From Litorimonas sp. (GTDB lineage Bacteria > Pseudomonadota > Alphaproteobacteria > Caulobacterales > Maricaulaceae), in assembly GCA_029936425.1 (NCBI GenBank), contig JAPYSU010000006.1, positions 62,001 through 126,000 of the forward strand: a DNA stretch of 64,000 nucleotides, written 5' to 3'. The translations under genes were made by a program, and so were the position numbers. Position 1 is the first letter of the stretch. Each line of letters starts with the position of its first letter. The notes under the pieces are model-generated. The model had not been told where the DNA came from. It made no database searches and saw nothing but the letters and a program-made list of their open reading frames with translations. Positions 24,886-33,326 of the stretch are shown piece after piece.

Positions 24886-26676
24886 TTAATCCTCTTCATC
24901 GTCTGTCTCGGCAGATGTCGGTTCATGTCCGAAATCGCCTTTAATGACGTTATGATTTTCTATTTCCGTAATACCGAGTAATTTGGCATTTTTCAGTAGT
25001 GAATGAGAAAAAGCGGGATGCGCGCGGTCTTTTTCCGCCTGCTCTTTTTTAGCCTTACGGCGCAATTCCGCTAACGTAGGGCCGCCGCCACTTTGTTCAG
25101 TCGAAATAATCCAGAGTTCACCCGTCAGGTCCTGAATGGCACTCACCATTTTACCAACCAAAGAGGAAGGAGCAGAGCTGACCAATTCTATCGTGAGGCT
25201 ACCATGGCGAAACCGAACCGGACGGACATAGCGTTCTATGTCCGAGCGGAGTTTAATCATCGTTTCGGGCAAAGCCTCCACCAAGTCTGACAGACTCTTC
25301 AGCTCAATTGGAGGCGGCCCGGACGCGACAGGTTTGGGTGCTTTGAGCTGTGCAGTCGCCTGAGACGAACCGCTCGAGTCCACTTCTTGTTTAGCTACCT
25401 CTGACGTTTTTGACGTCGCGGGAGCCGTCACAGATGTTGCGGAGTGGGCTGACGGCGGAGCGGACGGTAGAACGGGAAGCCCCTCTCCGCCGTCTTTGAC
25501 TGATTTTTGTGCCTGTTCGATAATCTGCGCAGCAAGTTCCGGCGGCGGCATTTGTCCCGCCACAGCCAGTTTCAGCATGGCCATTTCCGCAGCCGCGAGA
25601 GGCGCCGGGGCCAAGCGGACTTCATTGTGGGACTGCGTCAGTATTTGCCACAGCCGCGTCAGCTCTCCCATGGAAAGCTGCTCTGCCAATTTTTTAATTC
25701 GGTCTATCTGGTCCGGCGCCGCGTCAAAATCAGCGTCATCTTCGAGCGTTTTCGCACGGCTGATCTCATGGCAAATATCCATAAGGTCGCGCATCACTAC
25801 GGCGGGGTCGGCGCCGTCATCATATTGAGCGCGCATTTCCGTAATCGCGCCTTTTCCGTCCCCGAGCGCCGCCATACCGAATAAGTCCAGGACGCGGACG
25901 CGATCCGCCAGACCCAGCATTGTACGAACCTGTTCAAAGCTGACTTCATCACCGTTCAGCCCGGCCTGAACAATGGCTTGGTCAAGCAGCGATAAGGAAT
26001 CGCGAACAGACCCTTCCGCCGCCCGCGCAATCAATGCCAGTCCTTCATCAGAGACTTTGACATTTTCCTTTTCGCAAATTCCGCGCAGATGTTTAGCCAG
26101 CACCCCGGCATCAACCCGACGCAAGTCAAAACGCTGGCAGCGGGAGAGAACCGTGATGGGGACTTTTCGAATCTCGGTCGTCGCAAAAATAAATTTGGCG
26201 TGATCAGGGGGTTCTTCGAGGGTTTTCAATAGCGCATTAAACGCCCCCGCCGAGAGCATATGCACCTCGTCAATTATATAAACCTTGTAACGCGCCGTCG
26301 CCGGAGCGTAGCGTACGCCGTCGAGCATTTCGCGCATATTTTCGACGCCTGTCCGAGAGGCGGCGTCCATCTCCAGCACATCCATATGAGAACTGGTCAT
26401 GATCAGATCGCAATGCTTGCCCGGTTTGGACAGATCCGTCGAGGGGTGATCAATCTCGTTAGTTTCGTAATTGAGCGCCCGCGCCAGAAGGCGCGCCGTC
26501 GTGGTTTTACCAATACCGCGAACGCCCGTCATCATAAAGGCATGAGCCACGCGACCTGCCTCAAATGCATTGGTGAGCGTCGTCACCATTGCGTCCTGAC
26601 CAATCATATCTTCAAAGGTATAAGGGCGGTATTTACGCGCGAGTACCTGATAGGATTGTTGCTGAGTCTTGGTCAT
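24886..26676 (-). CDS. dnaX: DNA polymerase III subunit gamma/tau
   Basis: Clamp-loader ATPase and replisome organiser, 596 residues. AAA+ region: Walker A GVRGIGKTTTAR (51-62), Walker B YIIDEVHMLS, sensor 1 FATTE and the SRC arginine-finger motif (LSRCQRFDLRR). Domain III follows, then a Pro/Ala/Ser-rich linker (about 395-455) and a C-terminal tau-like domain. The zinc-module cysteine cluster is nearly gone; only Cys89 is seen between Walker A and B. No obvious slippery frameshift site was noticed. First gene of the dnaX-ybaB unit. Confidence 0.96.
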   Translation of the reverse strand: MTKTQQQSYQVLARKYRPYTFEDMIGQDAMVTTLTNAFEAGRVAHAFMMTGVRGIGKTTTARLLARALNYETNEIDHPSTDLSKPGKHCDLIMTSSHMDVLEMDAASRTGVENMREMLDGVRYAPATARYKVYIIDEVHMLSAGAFNALLKTLEEPPDHAKFIFATTEIRKVPITVLSRCQRFDLRRVDAGVLAKHLRGICEKENVKVSDEGLALIARAAEGSVRDSLSLLDQAIVQAGLNGDEVSFEQVRTMLGLADRVRVLDLFGMAALGDGKGAITEMRAQYDDGADPAVVMRDLMDICHEISRAKTLEDDADFDAAPDQIDRIKKLAEQLSMGELTRLWQILTQSHNEVRLAPAPLAAAEMAMLKLAVAGQMPPPELAAQIIEQAQKSVKDGGEGLPVLPSAPPSAHSATSVTAPATSKTSEVAKQEVDSSGSSQATAQLKAPKPVASGPPPIELKSLSDLVEALPETMIKLRSDIERYVRPVRFRHGSLTIELVSSAPSSLVGKMVSAIQDLTGELWIISTEQSGGGPTLAELRRKAKKEQAEKDRAHPAFSHSLLKNAKLLGITEIENHNVIKGDFGHEPTSAETDDEED

Positions 26677-26786
26677 CCCAAAATATATAGGCAGAATGAC
26701 GGGGCGGGGAAAGGGTGAAGGCCTTAAACTCCGCTACGCGTCCACAGTTAATCCAATTCCCAAAAGGACCGAATTTCAATTCCTAG

Positions 26787-26915
26787 CTAAAGAAAGACCA
26801 CCACGGCTATAACGCCAATAAAGACGGCGAGAATAACTATAGTACTCAGCCGTTTATGATGCGGTTTAGGCGTGCTCGGCATATCATCTGTTCTGGCTTG
26901 TTCATTGTCAGGCAT
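26787..26915 (-). CDS. small single-helix membrane protein (42 residues)
   Basis: From the ATG at 26915, which has a strong AAAGGAG ribosome site 6 bases upstream, this encodes 42 residues: a charged cytoplasmic-type head (PDNEQARTDDMPSTPKPHHK) and one C-terminal membrane helix (LSTIVILAVFIGVIAVVVFL). It is divergent from the antiporter gene with only about 60 bases between the two starts. I do not recognise it. The ribosome site and the clean tail anchor support a real gene. Confidence 0.6.
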   Translation of the reverse strand: MPDNEQARTDDMPSTPKPHHKRLSTIVILAVFIGVIAVVVFL

Positions 26916-26977
26916 ATAAACTCCTTTATGTATAAACGAACTTGAGCCAAAGCGGTTCCCTGTGCGTAAGGCATGCA

Positions 26978-28273
26978 ATGACTGACTTCATAATGCAAAA
27001 TCAGATTGCTTTCTATTACAGCTTGATAGGGGCAGCATTTATGGGGCTGACCTTTCAGCCTGCCTTCCGCGATAAAATGCTCTTCAATATTCCAATCATA
27101 TATATTGTGGTTGGTATAGTTGGGGCTCTGATTGGGTTGCCTGTCATAAATCCTATGGGAACCGAAATAGAAGCTAAAATTGTCGAACACGCCTCTGAGT
27201 TAATTGTTATTATTTCCCTCGCCGGGGCAGGACTTTCCATTGATCTCAAAGCCCGTTGGCGAACGTGGCAGCCGACATGGCGATTACTGGCGATTGCCAT
27301 GCCCCTAACAATTTTATGCGTTGTCTGGCTCGGAATAAATCTAGCCGGACTTAGCGTGGCCGGAGCGGTTCTGTTGGCGGGCGCTCTTGCCCCAACCGAC
27401 CCTGTATTGGCGAGATCCGTCTCCGTGGGTTCGCCCCATAGCGAGCAAGACGGCACGCGGACGGCGCTCACATCCGAGGCCGGGTTAAATGATGGGCTGG
27501 CCTTTCCGTTCATTTGGCTAGCGGTAGGTCTGGCTCTTGCCACAGGTGATTTTTCATGGGGGAACTGGATACTCGAAGATGTAATTTACCGCATCACGAC
27601 AGGAATTATTGCCGGACTTGCCGTCGGATGGTGTCTGACAAAAATCCTGTTTTCCTCAATTGGCGACGCGACGAATAATCGCTCCAATGCGGCCCTGGTT
27701 CTGCTCGCCGCCACATTTCTTTCTTACGGGCTCGCGGAATTGGTTCATGGGTACGGCTTTTTATCCGTCTTCATTTCGGCCCGCGCCGCGAGAGCCTTGA
27801 CCAAGGACACAAAAGCGGAGCCGTATGAGAACAAAACGCACAAGTCGGCAGATCAGCTAGAATCCATTTTATTGGCCGTTATCCTCCTTTGGTTCGGAAC
27901 ATTTATCGGAGGCTCTCTCTGGCATGTCTGGACCTGGCAGGATTTTGCGATTGCATTGGCGGTTGTCTTTATTATCCGACCGCTGGCGGGATGGATCTCC
28001 CTATTGGGTCATAATATGGATAAAACCGACCGTGCCAAAATCGCGTTCTTCGGCATTCGGGGCATGGGTTCGATTTTTTACGCGGCGTTCGGACTAAATC
28101 AGGTTGATTTTGCCAATCCGGAAAGAATTTGGTGCGTCATTAGTTTCACCATACTGATCTCGGCCTTGGTACACGGTAGTCTCTCAAATCGCTGGATGAC
28201 TGATGCGGGCGTGGAGGAAACTGATGACACTGACAGTGAGAACGCAAAAACAGGCGAGAAAGAAACCGCTTGA
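26978..28273 (+). CDS. cation:proton antiporter, CPA1 (NhaP-like) family
   Basis: Na+/H+ or K+/H+ exchanger with about 12 membrane helices, 431 residues from the ATG at 26978. CPA1 marks: LSLAGAGLSIDLKAR-like stretch (about residues 78-93), LAGALAPTDPVLARSV with the ion-binding TDP motif, SEAGLNDGLAFPFIW with the essential ND pair, and FFGIRGMGSIFYAAF. The C-terminal tail is short and acidic. The frame is open to a TTG at 26942, but that start has little support. Divergent from the 42-residue membrane protein. Confidence 0.9.
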   Translation: MTDFIMQNQIAFYYSLIGAAFMGLTFQPAFRDKMLFNIPIIYIVVGIVGALIGLPVINPMGTEIEAKIVEHASELIVIISLAGAGLSIDLKARWRTWQPTWRLLAIAMPLTILCVVWLGINLAGLSVAGAVLLAGALAPTDPVLARSVSVGSPHSEQDGTRTALTSEAGLNDGLAFPFIWLAVGLALATGDFSWGNWILEDVIYRITTGIIAGLAVGWCLTKILFSSIGDATNNRSNAALVLLAATFLSYGLAELVHGYGFLSVFISARAARALTKDTKAEPYENKTHKSADQLESILLAVILLWFGTFIGGSLWHVWTWQDFAIALAVVFIIRPLAGWISLLGHNMDKTDRAKIAFFGIRGMGSIFYAAFGLNQVDFANPERIWCVISFTILISALVHGSLSNRWMTDAGVEETDDTDSENAKTGEKETA

Positions 28274-28302
28274 AACTGACATGGCAAGTTTGGGAAAAGA
28301 GT

Positions 28303-28398
28303 GGAAGGCTGAACCCTGACCCGAAAAAGCCACGTTACGGCTGCTTCGTTCCCGACCTGACCGGGTTGGCGCGGATTCCCGTCCAAAGCCAACCTTCC
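28303..28398 (-). ncRNA. ffs: signal recognition particle RNA (4.5S, ffs)
   Basis: On the minus strand the universal SRP core is present: GGTCAGGTCGGGAACGAAGC directly followed by AGCC, the asymmetric-loop region with a four-base apical loop. The ends pair (GGAAGGTTG at 28398 with CAGCCTTCC at 28303), giving a rod of about 96 bases typical of alphaproteobacteria. A T-rich stretch follows the 3' end. In many alphaproteobacteria ffs precedes dnaX; here the antiporter lies between. Confidence 0.95.
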
Positions 28399-28447
28399 GA
28401 GCGGCTATATGGACAATGATAATGTCAGGCGCAAGTCTTGAGCCCAG

Positions 28448-28478
28448 AAAAAACCCCGGCCAAAGTTTTGACCGGGGC
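28448..28478 (-). terminator. Intrinsic terminator after the beta-barrel protein gene
   Basis: On the minus strand GCCCCGGTCA pairs with TGGCCGGGG across a short loop, followed by six T. It lies 40 bases after the stop at 28519 and also isolates ffs from that gene. Confidence 0.85.
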
Positions 28479-28518
28479 TTCCGAGAGACGGTTTGACCCG
28501 CCTGAAAATTCAGCCGTT

Positions 28519-29046
28519 TTAGAATTTCCTCACATAGGCGATATCCCACACATCAGCGTCAATATCTACGCCGCCAATCTCGCCGTCCTTATAGGTATAT
28601 CCGGCCCGAATACCATTTCGGCTGTCCATATTGTATTGCAGTCCGCCGCCAACAGCATAGCCGTCCGCTTCGTCCTGAAACTTGACTCCGGCAGTTTCTG
28701 TCTCAACACTCACAACGGTGTAACCCGCACGGGCAAAGGCTTCGACGCGTTCCGTAATGGGAAGACGCCCGACAGCATAAGCGCCCAGATCCCACTCTGT
28801 GTCTGTTTCCACGCCATTTTCTTCTTCGCCAATGACGCCGATAGAGCCTTCGCCCTCAACACCGAAATAGCGGTTGAAATTATACCCCAGACGACCTGTG
28901 GCATTGTATGTGTCGAATTCGTAGGTGCTGGCACCCAGAGTACCATAAGCCCCTGAATCCTGAGCTTGAGCGACACCTGCGCTGGCAAAAAACGCCATGG
29001 AAAGTGCCATTGAACCCGCTAGGGCAGAAGTTGTTAGTTTTCTCAT
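28519..29046 (-). CDS. small outer-membrane beta-barrel protein (OmpA-like/opacity-type porin fold)
   Basis: Secreted 175-residue protein with a Sec signal peptide ending AGVAQAQ (about residue 29). The mature part alternates strands with aromatic girdles (YGTLGASTYEF, ATGRLGYNFNRYFGVEGEG, VEAFARAGYTVVSVE, GYAVGGGLQYNMDSRNGIRA) and ends in an aromatic residue (AYVRKF), the usual signal for outer-membrane insertion. Eight strands would fit the length. Function unknown. Own terminator at 28448. Confidence 0.85.
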   Translation of the reverse strand: MRKLTTSALAGSMALSMAFFASAGVAQAQDSGAYGTLGASTYEFDTYNATGRLGYNFNRYFGVEGEGSIGVIGEEENGVETDTEWDLGAYAVGRLPITERVEAFARAGYTVVSVETETAGVKFQDEADGYAVGGGLQYNMDSRNGIRAGYTYKDGEIGGVDIDADVWDIAYVRKF

Positions 29047-29258
29047 TGTTTTATCCTTTCGTGATTAAACACGGAAAAGGATATGCTCATTCACGGCGCT
29101 TCGTTCCCCGGCAATATGCTCGCCCTGAAAGTCGTTGTATTTTTATCACTGTTTCTAAATTCCGGGTAATTTTGGGCTAAAAGCCGCTATATTTCCAATT
29201 CTCCTTTATGCTGTTATTTACGCCGTGTCTTTTGAGATTAGCCCCGTTATAGAGCCTC

Positions 29259-30158
29259 ATGACTTATACTGATCTCATGCCTTTTGCGGGTAGCCCCATT
29301 GATTTTTGCGAAACCCGCCGCTCTCCGGATGAACTTCAGGCCTTTATGGCCAAACCCGCTGCCCGGGCGATTTTGTTTCACAAGGGTCAGCCGGCGATTG
29401 ATGCGCAAGGAAAGCTTATTCGCATTCACCCCTCCGAGTTGATTGGCCAGAATCTGGTGGATCCACATGTCATCTTCTTAGGGCTGGAAGGCGAGCGTCC
29501 GATTTTCGTCGGCAATCTACAGAAAAACGATGCGGTGACCTTGGAAAAAGATTTTCAGAACCTTCGGGCTGCAGGAGGACACTTAAGCGCCGATGAACTC
29601 TCAATGGCCGGCCGGGCCAAATCTATTCTGGACTGGCATTTTCAGCATCCTTTCTGTCCAAAATGCGCCGCTCCCACTAACCCCGGTGAGGGCGGAAACA
29701 AACGTATCTGCTCCCGCGAGACCTGCGCCGCAGAACATTTCCCCCGCGTCAACCCGGTTGTCATTATGCTGGTCGTGCACGAGGACAAGCTCTTATTGGG
29801 CCGCGGTCATGGCTGGCCGGAGGGGTCTATGTCCGCCCTGGCAGGTTTTGTCTCACCCGGCGAAACCATAGAAGAAGCTGTGGCCCGCGAAGTCGAAGAA
29901 GAAAGTGGAATCAAGACCAAAAATCACCGCTATATTGCCAGCCAGCCCTGGCCTTTCCCAAGCCAGCTCATGATGGGCATTATCAGCGACGCCATCAATA
30001 CGGATATTGTCGTCAATAAGGACGAGTTGGAAGACTGCCGCTGGTTTACTCGCGAAGAGGTAAAAGCCGTCTTTGACAAAACCGGAGATGCCTTTTTACG
30101 GCCTCCGCGCGTCACCATTGCTAATCAACTGATGAAATATTGGGTCGAGCAGGGCTAA
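29259..30158 (+). CDS. nudC: NAD(+) diphosphatase NudC (NADH pyrophosphatase, Nudix)
   Basis: Hydrolyses NAD(H) to NMN(H) and AMP and can remove NAD caps from RNA. 299 residues: N-terminal domain, zinc ribbon FCPKCAAP ... CSRETCAAEHFPR (about 130-165), and a Nudix box GFVSPGETIEEAVAREVEEE (then SGI). The NADH-specific SQPWPFPSQLM motif follows and separates it from other Nudix enzymes. Standalone gene, convergent with the YHS protein. Confidence 0.95.
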   Translation: MTYTDLMPFAGSPIDFCETRRSPDELQAFMAKPAARAILFHKGQPAIDAQGKLIRIHPSELIGQNLVDPHVIFLGLEGERPIFVGNLQKNDAVTLEKDFQNLRAAGGHLSADELSMAGRAKSILDWHFQHPFCPKCAAPTNPGEGGNKRICSRETCAAEHFPRVNPVVIMLVVHEDKLLLGRGHGWPEGSMSALAGFVSPGETIEEAVAREVEEESGIKTKNHRYIASQPWPFPSQLMMGIISDAINTDIVVNKDELEDCRWFTREEVKAVFDKTGDAFLRPPRVTIANQLMKYWVEQG

Positions 30159-30179
30159 CGCTGCCAATAACTTTTGGGC

Positions 30180-30629
30180 TTATTCCAGGATTTCCGGCCA
30201 ACGTGAGTTGGCAATCGAAATAAAGTCATTTTTATCTGCCAGCCAGCGATCCCGGATGCGTTCACTAAAGTTTAGATAAAGCTTCCCATCTTCCACATAC
30301 CAATGGGACGGAGAGCCTCTGGCCAGCTTTCCTTTAGAGATGGCCCAGGCACAATATCCGCCAAATTGCGGCTCAAAGGCACTTGGATTGGAGACGAAGA
30401 GATCCCGGTTGGCCTCTGTCTGAAAATACCATCTTGCGCCTTTATAGATGGTCGAAAACTCTCTTTCGCCTTTTTGCGGATTACCGGAAAAAAAACTAAC
30501 GGCATCATATCCGCCCAGCGCCAAATTATTGCGCCAGGATGTGTAAATAGGGTCATCTGCGGCCTGAGCAGCCAATGGAGTCAGGCTCACCCACCCAAAC
30601 AACGCCGTTGATATGAGGAGTAGTTTCAT
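30180..30629 (-). CDS. exported YHS-domain protein
   Basis: 149 residues with a Sec signal peptide (cleavage near AAQAA, residue 24). The YHS-like domain (about 30-110) shows LALGGYDAVSFF, YKGARWYFQTEANRDLFVSN and PSAFEPQFGGYCAWAISKGK, a pattern linked to metal binding in this family. Downstream of pheA on the same strand, about 60 bases apart. Function not known. Confidence 0.85.
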   Translation of the reverse strand: MKLLLISTALFGWVSLTPLAAQAADDPIYTSWRNNLALGGYDAVSFFSGNPQKGEREFSTIYKGARWYFQTEANRDLFVSNPSAFEPQFGGYCAWAISKGKLARGSPSHWYVEDGKLYLNFSERIRDRWLADKNDFISIANSRWPEILE

Positions 30630-30644
30630 ACCCTTAACATAAGT

Positions 30645-30680
30645 GTTTCTTGGAAAAGCAACAGTCCTTTTCCCCGAAAC
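30645..30680 (-). terminator. Possible weak terminator hairpin after pheA
   Basis: GTTTC..GGAAAAG pairs with CTTTTCC..GAAAC (30645-30649/30676-30680 and 30652-30658/30667-30673). No clear T run follows on the minus strand, so it may only weaken read-through into the YHS gene. Confidence 0.3.
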
Positions 30681-30690
30681 ATTCTGAGCC

Positions 30691-31530
30691 CTATCCTAAA
30701 TTGCGGATTTCGTCGGCCGGATAAGTGCCGAGAATTGTCAGGTTTTCCGAGAAAAATGAAAGCTCCTCCAGCGCATGGCGCATGGCCTCACTATCAGGGT
30801 GACCTTCGACATCGGCGTAAAACTGAGCCGCCGTGAAAGACCCGCCGACCATATAACTTTCCAGCTTTGTCATATTGATTCCGTTCGTCGCAAACCCGCC
30901 CAAGGCTTTATAGAGCGCGGAGGCAACGCTTCTCACCTTGAATACGAAACTGGTAACAACCGGGCCGTCTGTCAGGACGGGCATGATGGGGTTAGGCGCC
31001 AGAACAAGAAACCGCGTCGTGTTATGGGCTTCATCCTCGATATCCTCCGCCAATATATCCAAATCATAAGTCTCTGCGGAAAGCCGAGAGGCCACTGCCG
31101 CCACGGATTTATCGCCCAGTTCGGCCACTTTGCGGGCCGCTCCGGCTGTATCCACATCCGCAACAGAGCGTATATTCCATTCAAGCAACTTCTTTCTCAC
31201 CTGCCCCAACGCCATCGGATGTGAACGGGCCGTTTTGATGTCTTCTTTTCTTGCGCCTTTTACGCCGAGTAATTGGTGATGGACGGCCAAATAACGTTCG
31301 CCGATTATGTGAAGACCACCTTCTGGCAAAAGGTGGTAAATATCGGACACACGTCCGGCGACAGTATTTTCAACGGGAATCATGGCCAGCTGCGCCTCAC
31401 CGCTTCGAACCCGGGCAAAGGCGCTGGCAAAACTTGCACAAGGAAGCGGGGTATAATCTGGGAAATACGCCTGACAGGCCAGATGGGAATAGGCTCCGGA
31501 TTCCCCCTGATAAACTATCACATCGCTCAT
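30691..31530 (-). CDS. pheA: prephenate dehydratase
   Basis: Converts prephenate to phenylpyruvate in phenylalanine biosynthesis; 279 residues from the ATG at 31530 (MSDVIVYQGESGAYSH, the family N-terminus). The frame is open 26 codons further without support. Catalytic domain 1-185 with the conserved NTTRFLVL motif (about 170). C-terminal ACT domain (about 195-270) with ESYMVGGSFTAAQFYADVEG, the phenylalanine feedback site. It lacks a chorismate mutase domain, as in other alphaproteobacteria. Confidence 0.94.
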   Translation of the reverse strand: MSDVIVYQGESGAYSHLACQAYFPDYTPLPCASFASAFARVRSGEAQLAMIPVENTVAGRVSDIYHLLPEGGLHIIGERYLAVHHQLLGVKGARKEDIKTARSHPMALGQVRKKLLEWNIRSVADVDTAGAARKVAELGDKSVAAVASRLSAETYDLDILAEDIEDEAHNTTRFLVLAPNPIMPVLTDGPVVTSFVFKVRSVASALYKALGGFATNGINMTKLESYMVGGSFTAAQFYADVEGHPDSEAMRHALEELSFFSENLTILGTYPADEIRNLG

Positions 31531-31704
31531 AATCGTCTCAATCCTGCTAAAAGGGCTGTAATTTGCGCTTAAAGCCTTTGCGACGGTGTGCCGCAAGAGG
31601 TTTTCCATTTGCTTTCGTGTGATATGTTTATATTAAGACCACCAAACAAACGGGGCTGTCTTTGCCGCGTTATAGAAGCATAAGATTACGAAGGAAATCG
31701 TCCC

Positions 31705-32481
31705 ATGGATGAGCTTGGTTTCAACAAAATTGCAGGGGCCGTTCTGGCAACCGCTCTGGGTGTCATGGTTTTGCGCGAAGTTCCGCATTTTTTCATGCAT
31801 ACGGACGCCCCTGAAACACCTGTCTATTCCGTCGGCGCCATTGAAATAGCGTCCGGCGAAGAAGAAGCCATTGACCTTCCTTTCCCGCAACAAAGCTGGG
31901 TGGACGCTATGAACGCGGAAGAAGGCGCAAAAGTCTTCAAGAAATGCCAGTCCTGCCATAATGTCGAGGCCGGCGGAGCCAATGGTACAGGACCGGCGCT
32001 TTACGGCGTTGTTGGAAATCAAGCAGGGAGCCATGCCGGGTTTAACTATTCCTCTGCCATGTCATCAGTGGGATATAACTGGACATTCGAGGAGCTGGAC
32101 GGATTTCTGACAAAACCCGCCGCGCATTTAAGCGGGACTAAAATGGCTTTCATCGGCCTGAAAAAAGAAGAAGACCGGGCCGCCGTGATCGAATATTTAC
32201 GGGTGAATGACAGCAGTCCCGAACCAAGGCCCGAAGCTGTTGCGGCCCCCGAGCCTGAAGAAGCCACGGATATGGCGGAAGACGCCAGCTCAGACCCTTC
32301 AGACACAGATAACGTCGACGTTGAAAATACGGAAACACCGGTTATCGATGAAAGCGGAGACGCCGTTGAAGCCAGTATTGGCGATCCAACGCCTGATCCA
32401 ACTGAAGCCGAGGATGAGACAGAAGAAACAGACGCTTCCGAAGAAGTCACCGAAGAGACAGAAGAAACAACGCCCCAGTAA
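31705..32481 (+). CDS. membrane-anchored class I cytochrome c (CycM/c552-like) with acidic tail
   Basis: 258 residues. An uncleaved N-terminal helix (about 8-25) anchors it to the inner membrane. One class I heme domain follows: heme-binding CQSCH (C81, C84, H85), the GTGPALYGVVG loop, and axial Met147 in SGTKMAF. It resembles the CycM cytochromes that carry electrons from bc1 to cytochrome oxidase. The last 85 residues are an unusual Asp/Glu/Thr-rich tail (ETEETDASEEVTEETEETTP) with no predicted fold. Own transcription unit, convergent with NlpC/P60. Confidence 0.9.
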   Translation: MDELGFNKIAGAVLATALGVMVLREVPHFFMHTDAPETPVYSVGAIEIASGEEEAIDLPFPQQSWVDAMNAEEGAKVFKKCQSCHNVEAGGANGTGPALYGVVGNQAGSHAGFNYSSAMSSVGYNWTFEELDGFLTKPAAHLSGTKMAFIGLKKEEDRAAVIEYLRVNDSSPEPRPEAVAAPEPEEATDMAEDASSDPSDTDNVDVENTETPVIDESGDAVEASIGDPTPDPTEAEDETEETDASEEVTEETEETTPQ

Positions 32482-32507
32482 TCGGGCCTTGTTATTCTCA
32501 AGTTCGG

Positions 32508-33323
32508 TTATTTCAACCGTTTAACTCTGCGGGGCGTTCCAATACGTGCGAGCGCCTCGGCATAAGGTTCTTTCTCTGTTTTCATATGAAACGCATTGGC
32601 GTGGAGTAAAGTCTCTGCATCCCACATGATGCCGATATGACCCGGCCAAAAAACCAGGTCTCCACGTTTCAGATTATCCATATCCTCTATGGCGAGACGT
32701 TCTCCCAGCTCATCTTCCTGCATGTCTGCATCTCTCGGGGCGTCAACTCCTGCGGCGCAGAGCGCCATTTGAAGCAAGCCGGAGCAATCCACTCCCATTG
32801 CCCCAGTCCCGCCCCACACATAGGGCGCTCCAAGATATATTTCAGCGATATCGACAAAGTCCAGATTTTCACTCGGTTCAGACAAAGCTCTTAAATGACG
32901 GACATGAATATAGGCCCCCGCTCCGATCTGCAAAAAATCACCTTCTTCTGATTGCCCCTGAATCTGAGAGTTGAGAGGGAGCGCGTGTATAATATGGGAT
33001 TTGATATTCGGTTTGTTAAAAACCGGAGCGCGTAAGGCGGCTATGCAATGGCTCGCTTCGAACACGTCGTCAGAAACTGATTTTTTGGGAACATAGCCCA
33101 CATATCCCGGCCTATCGCTTCCGGGAACCAGGGAAACCGCTTGCCCCCAGACCCAGCCGCGGCCTGTTTCGTATACATTGAACTTCTGGCCGTGAAGCAA
33201 CTCTGTCTGCAATCCTTCACGCCATCCGCGATTATCACGAAGCGGTGCAGACGGCGCAATAATGTGGGCCGTAGAGAGGAGCGGCATATCCGCATTCGGA
33301 AGGCTCACTCGTGAATCCGCCAT
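32508..33323 (-). CDS. NlpC/P60 family cell-wall endopeptidase with N-terminal SH3 domains
   Basis: 271 residues without a clear signal peptide. Residues about 20-140 form SH3b-like domains (RGWVWGQAVSLVPGSDRPG). The C-terminal cysteine peptidase (about 150-265) has catalytic Cys in GAMGVDCSGLLQMAL and His in FWPGHIGIMWD. Such YkfC/dipeptidyl-peptidase VI-type enzymes trim muropeptides such as L-Ala-D-Glu-linked fragments. It begins 3 bases after the MarR gene and is third in an aminopeptidase-MarR-NlpC unit, consistent with peptide recycling. Confidence 0.88.
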   Translation of the reverse strand: MADSRVSLPNADMPLLSTAHIIAPSAPLRDNRGWREGLQTELLHGQKFNVYETGRGWVWGQAVSLVPGSDRPGYVGYVPKKSVSDDVFEASHCIAALRAPVFNKPNIKSHIIHALPLNSQIQGQSEEGDFLQIGAGAYIHVRHLRALSEPSENLDFVDIAEIYLGAPYVWGGTGAMGVDCSGLLQMALCAAGVDAPRDADMQEDELGERLAIEDMDNLKRGDLVFWPGHIGIMWDAETLLHANAFHMKTEKEPYAEALARIGTPRRVKRLK

Positions 33324-33326
33324 AGC

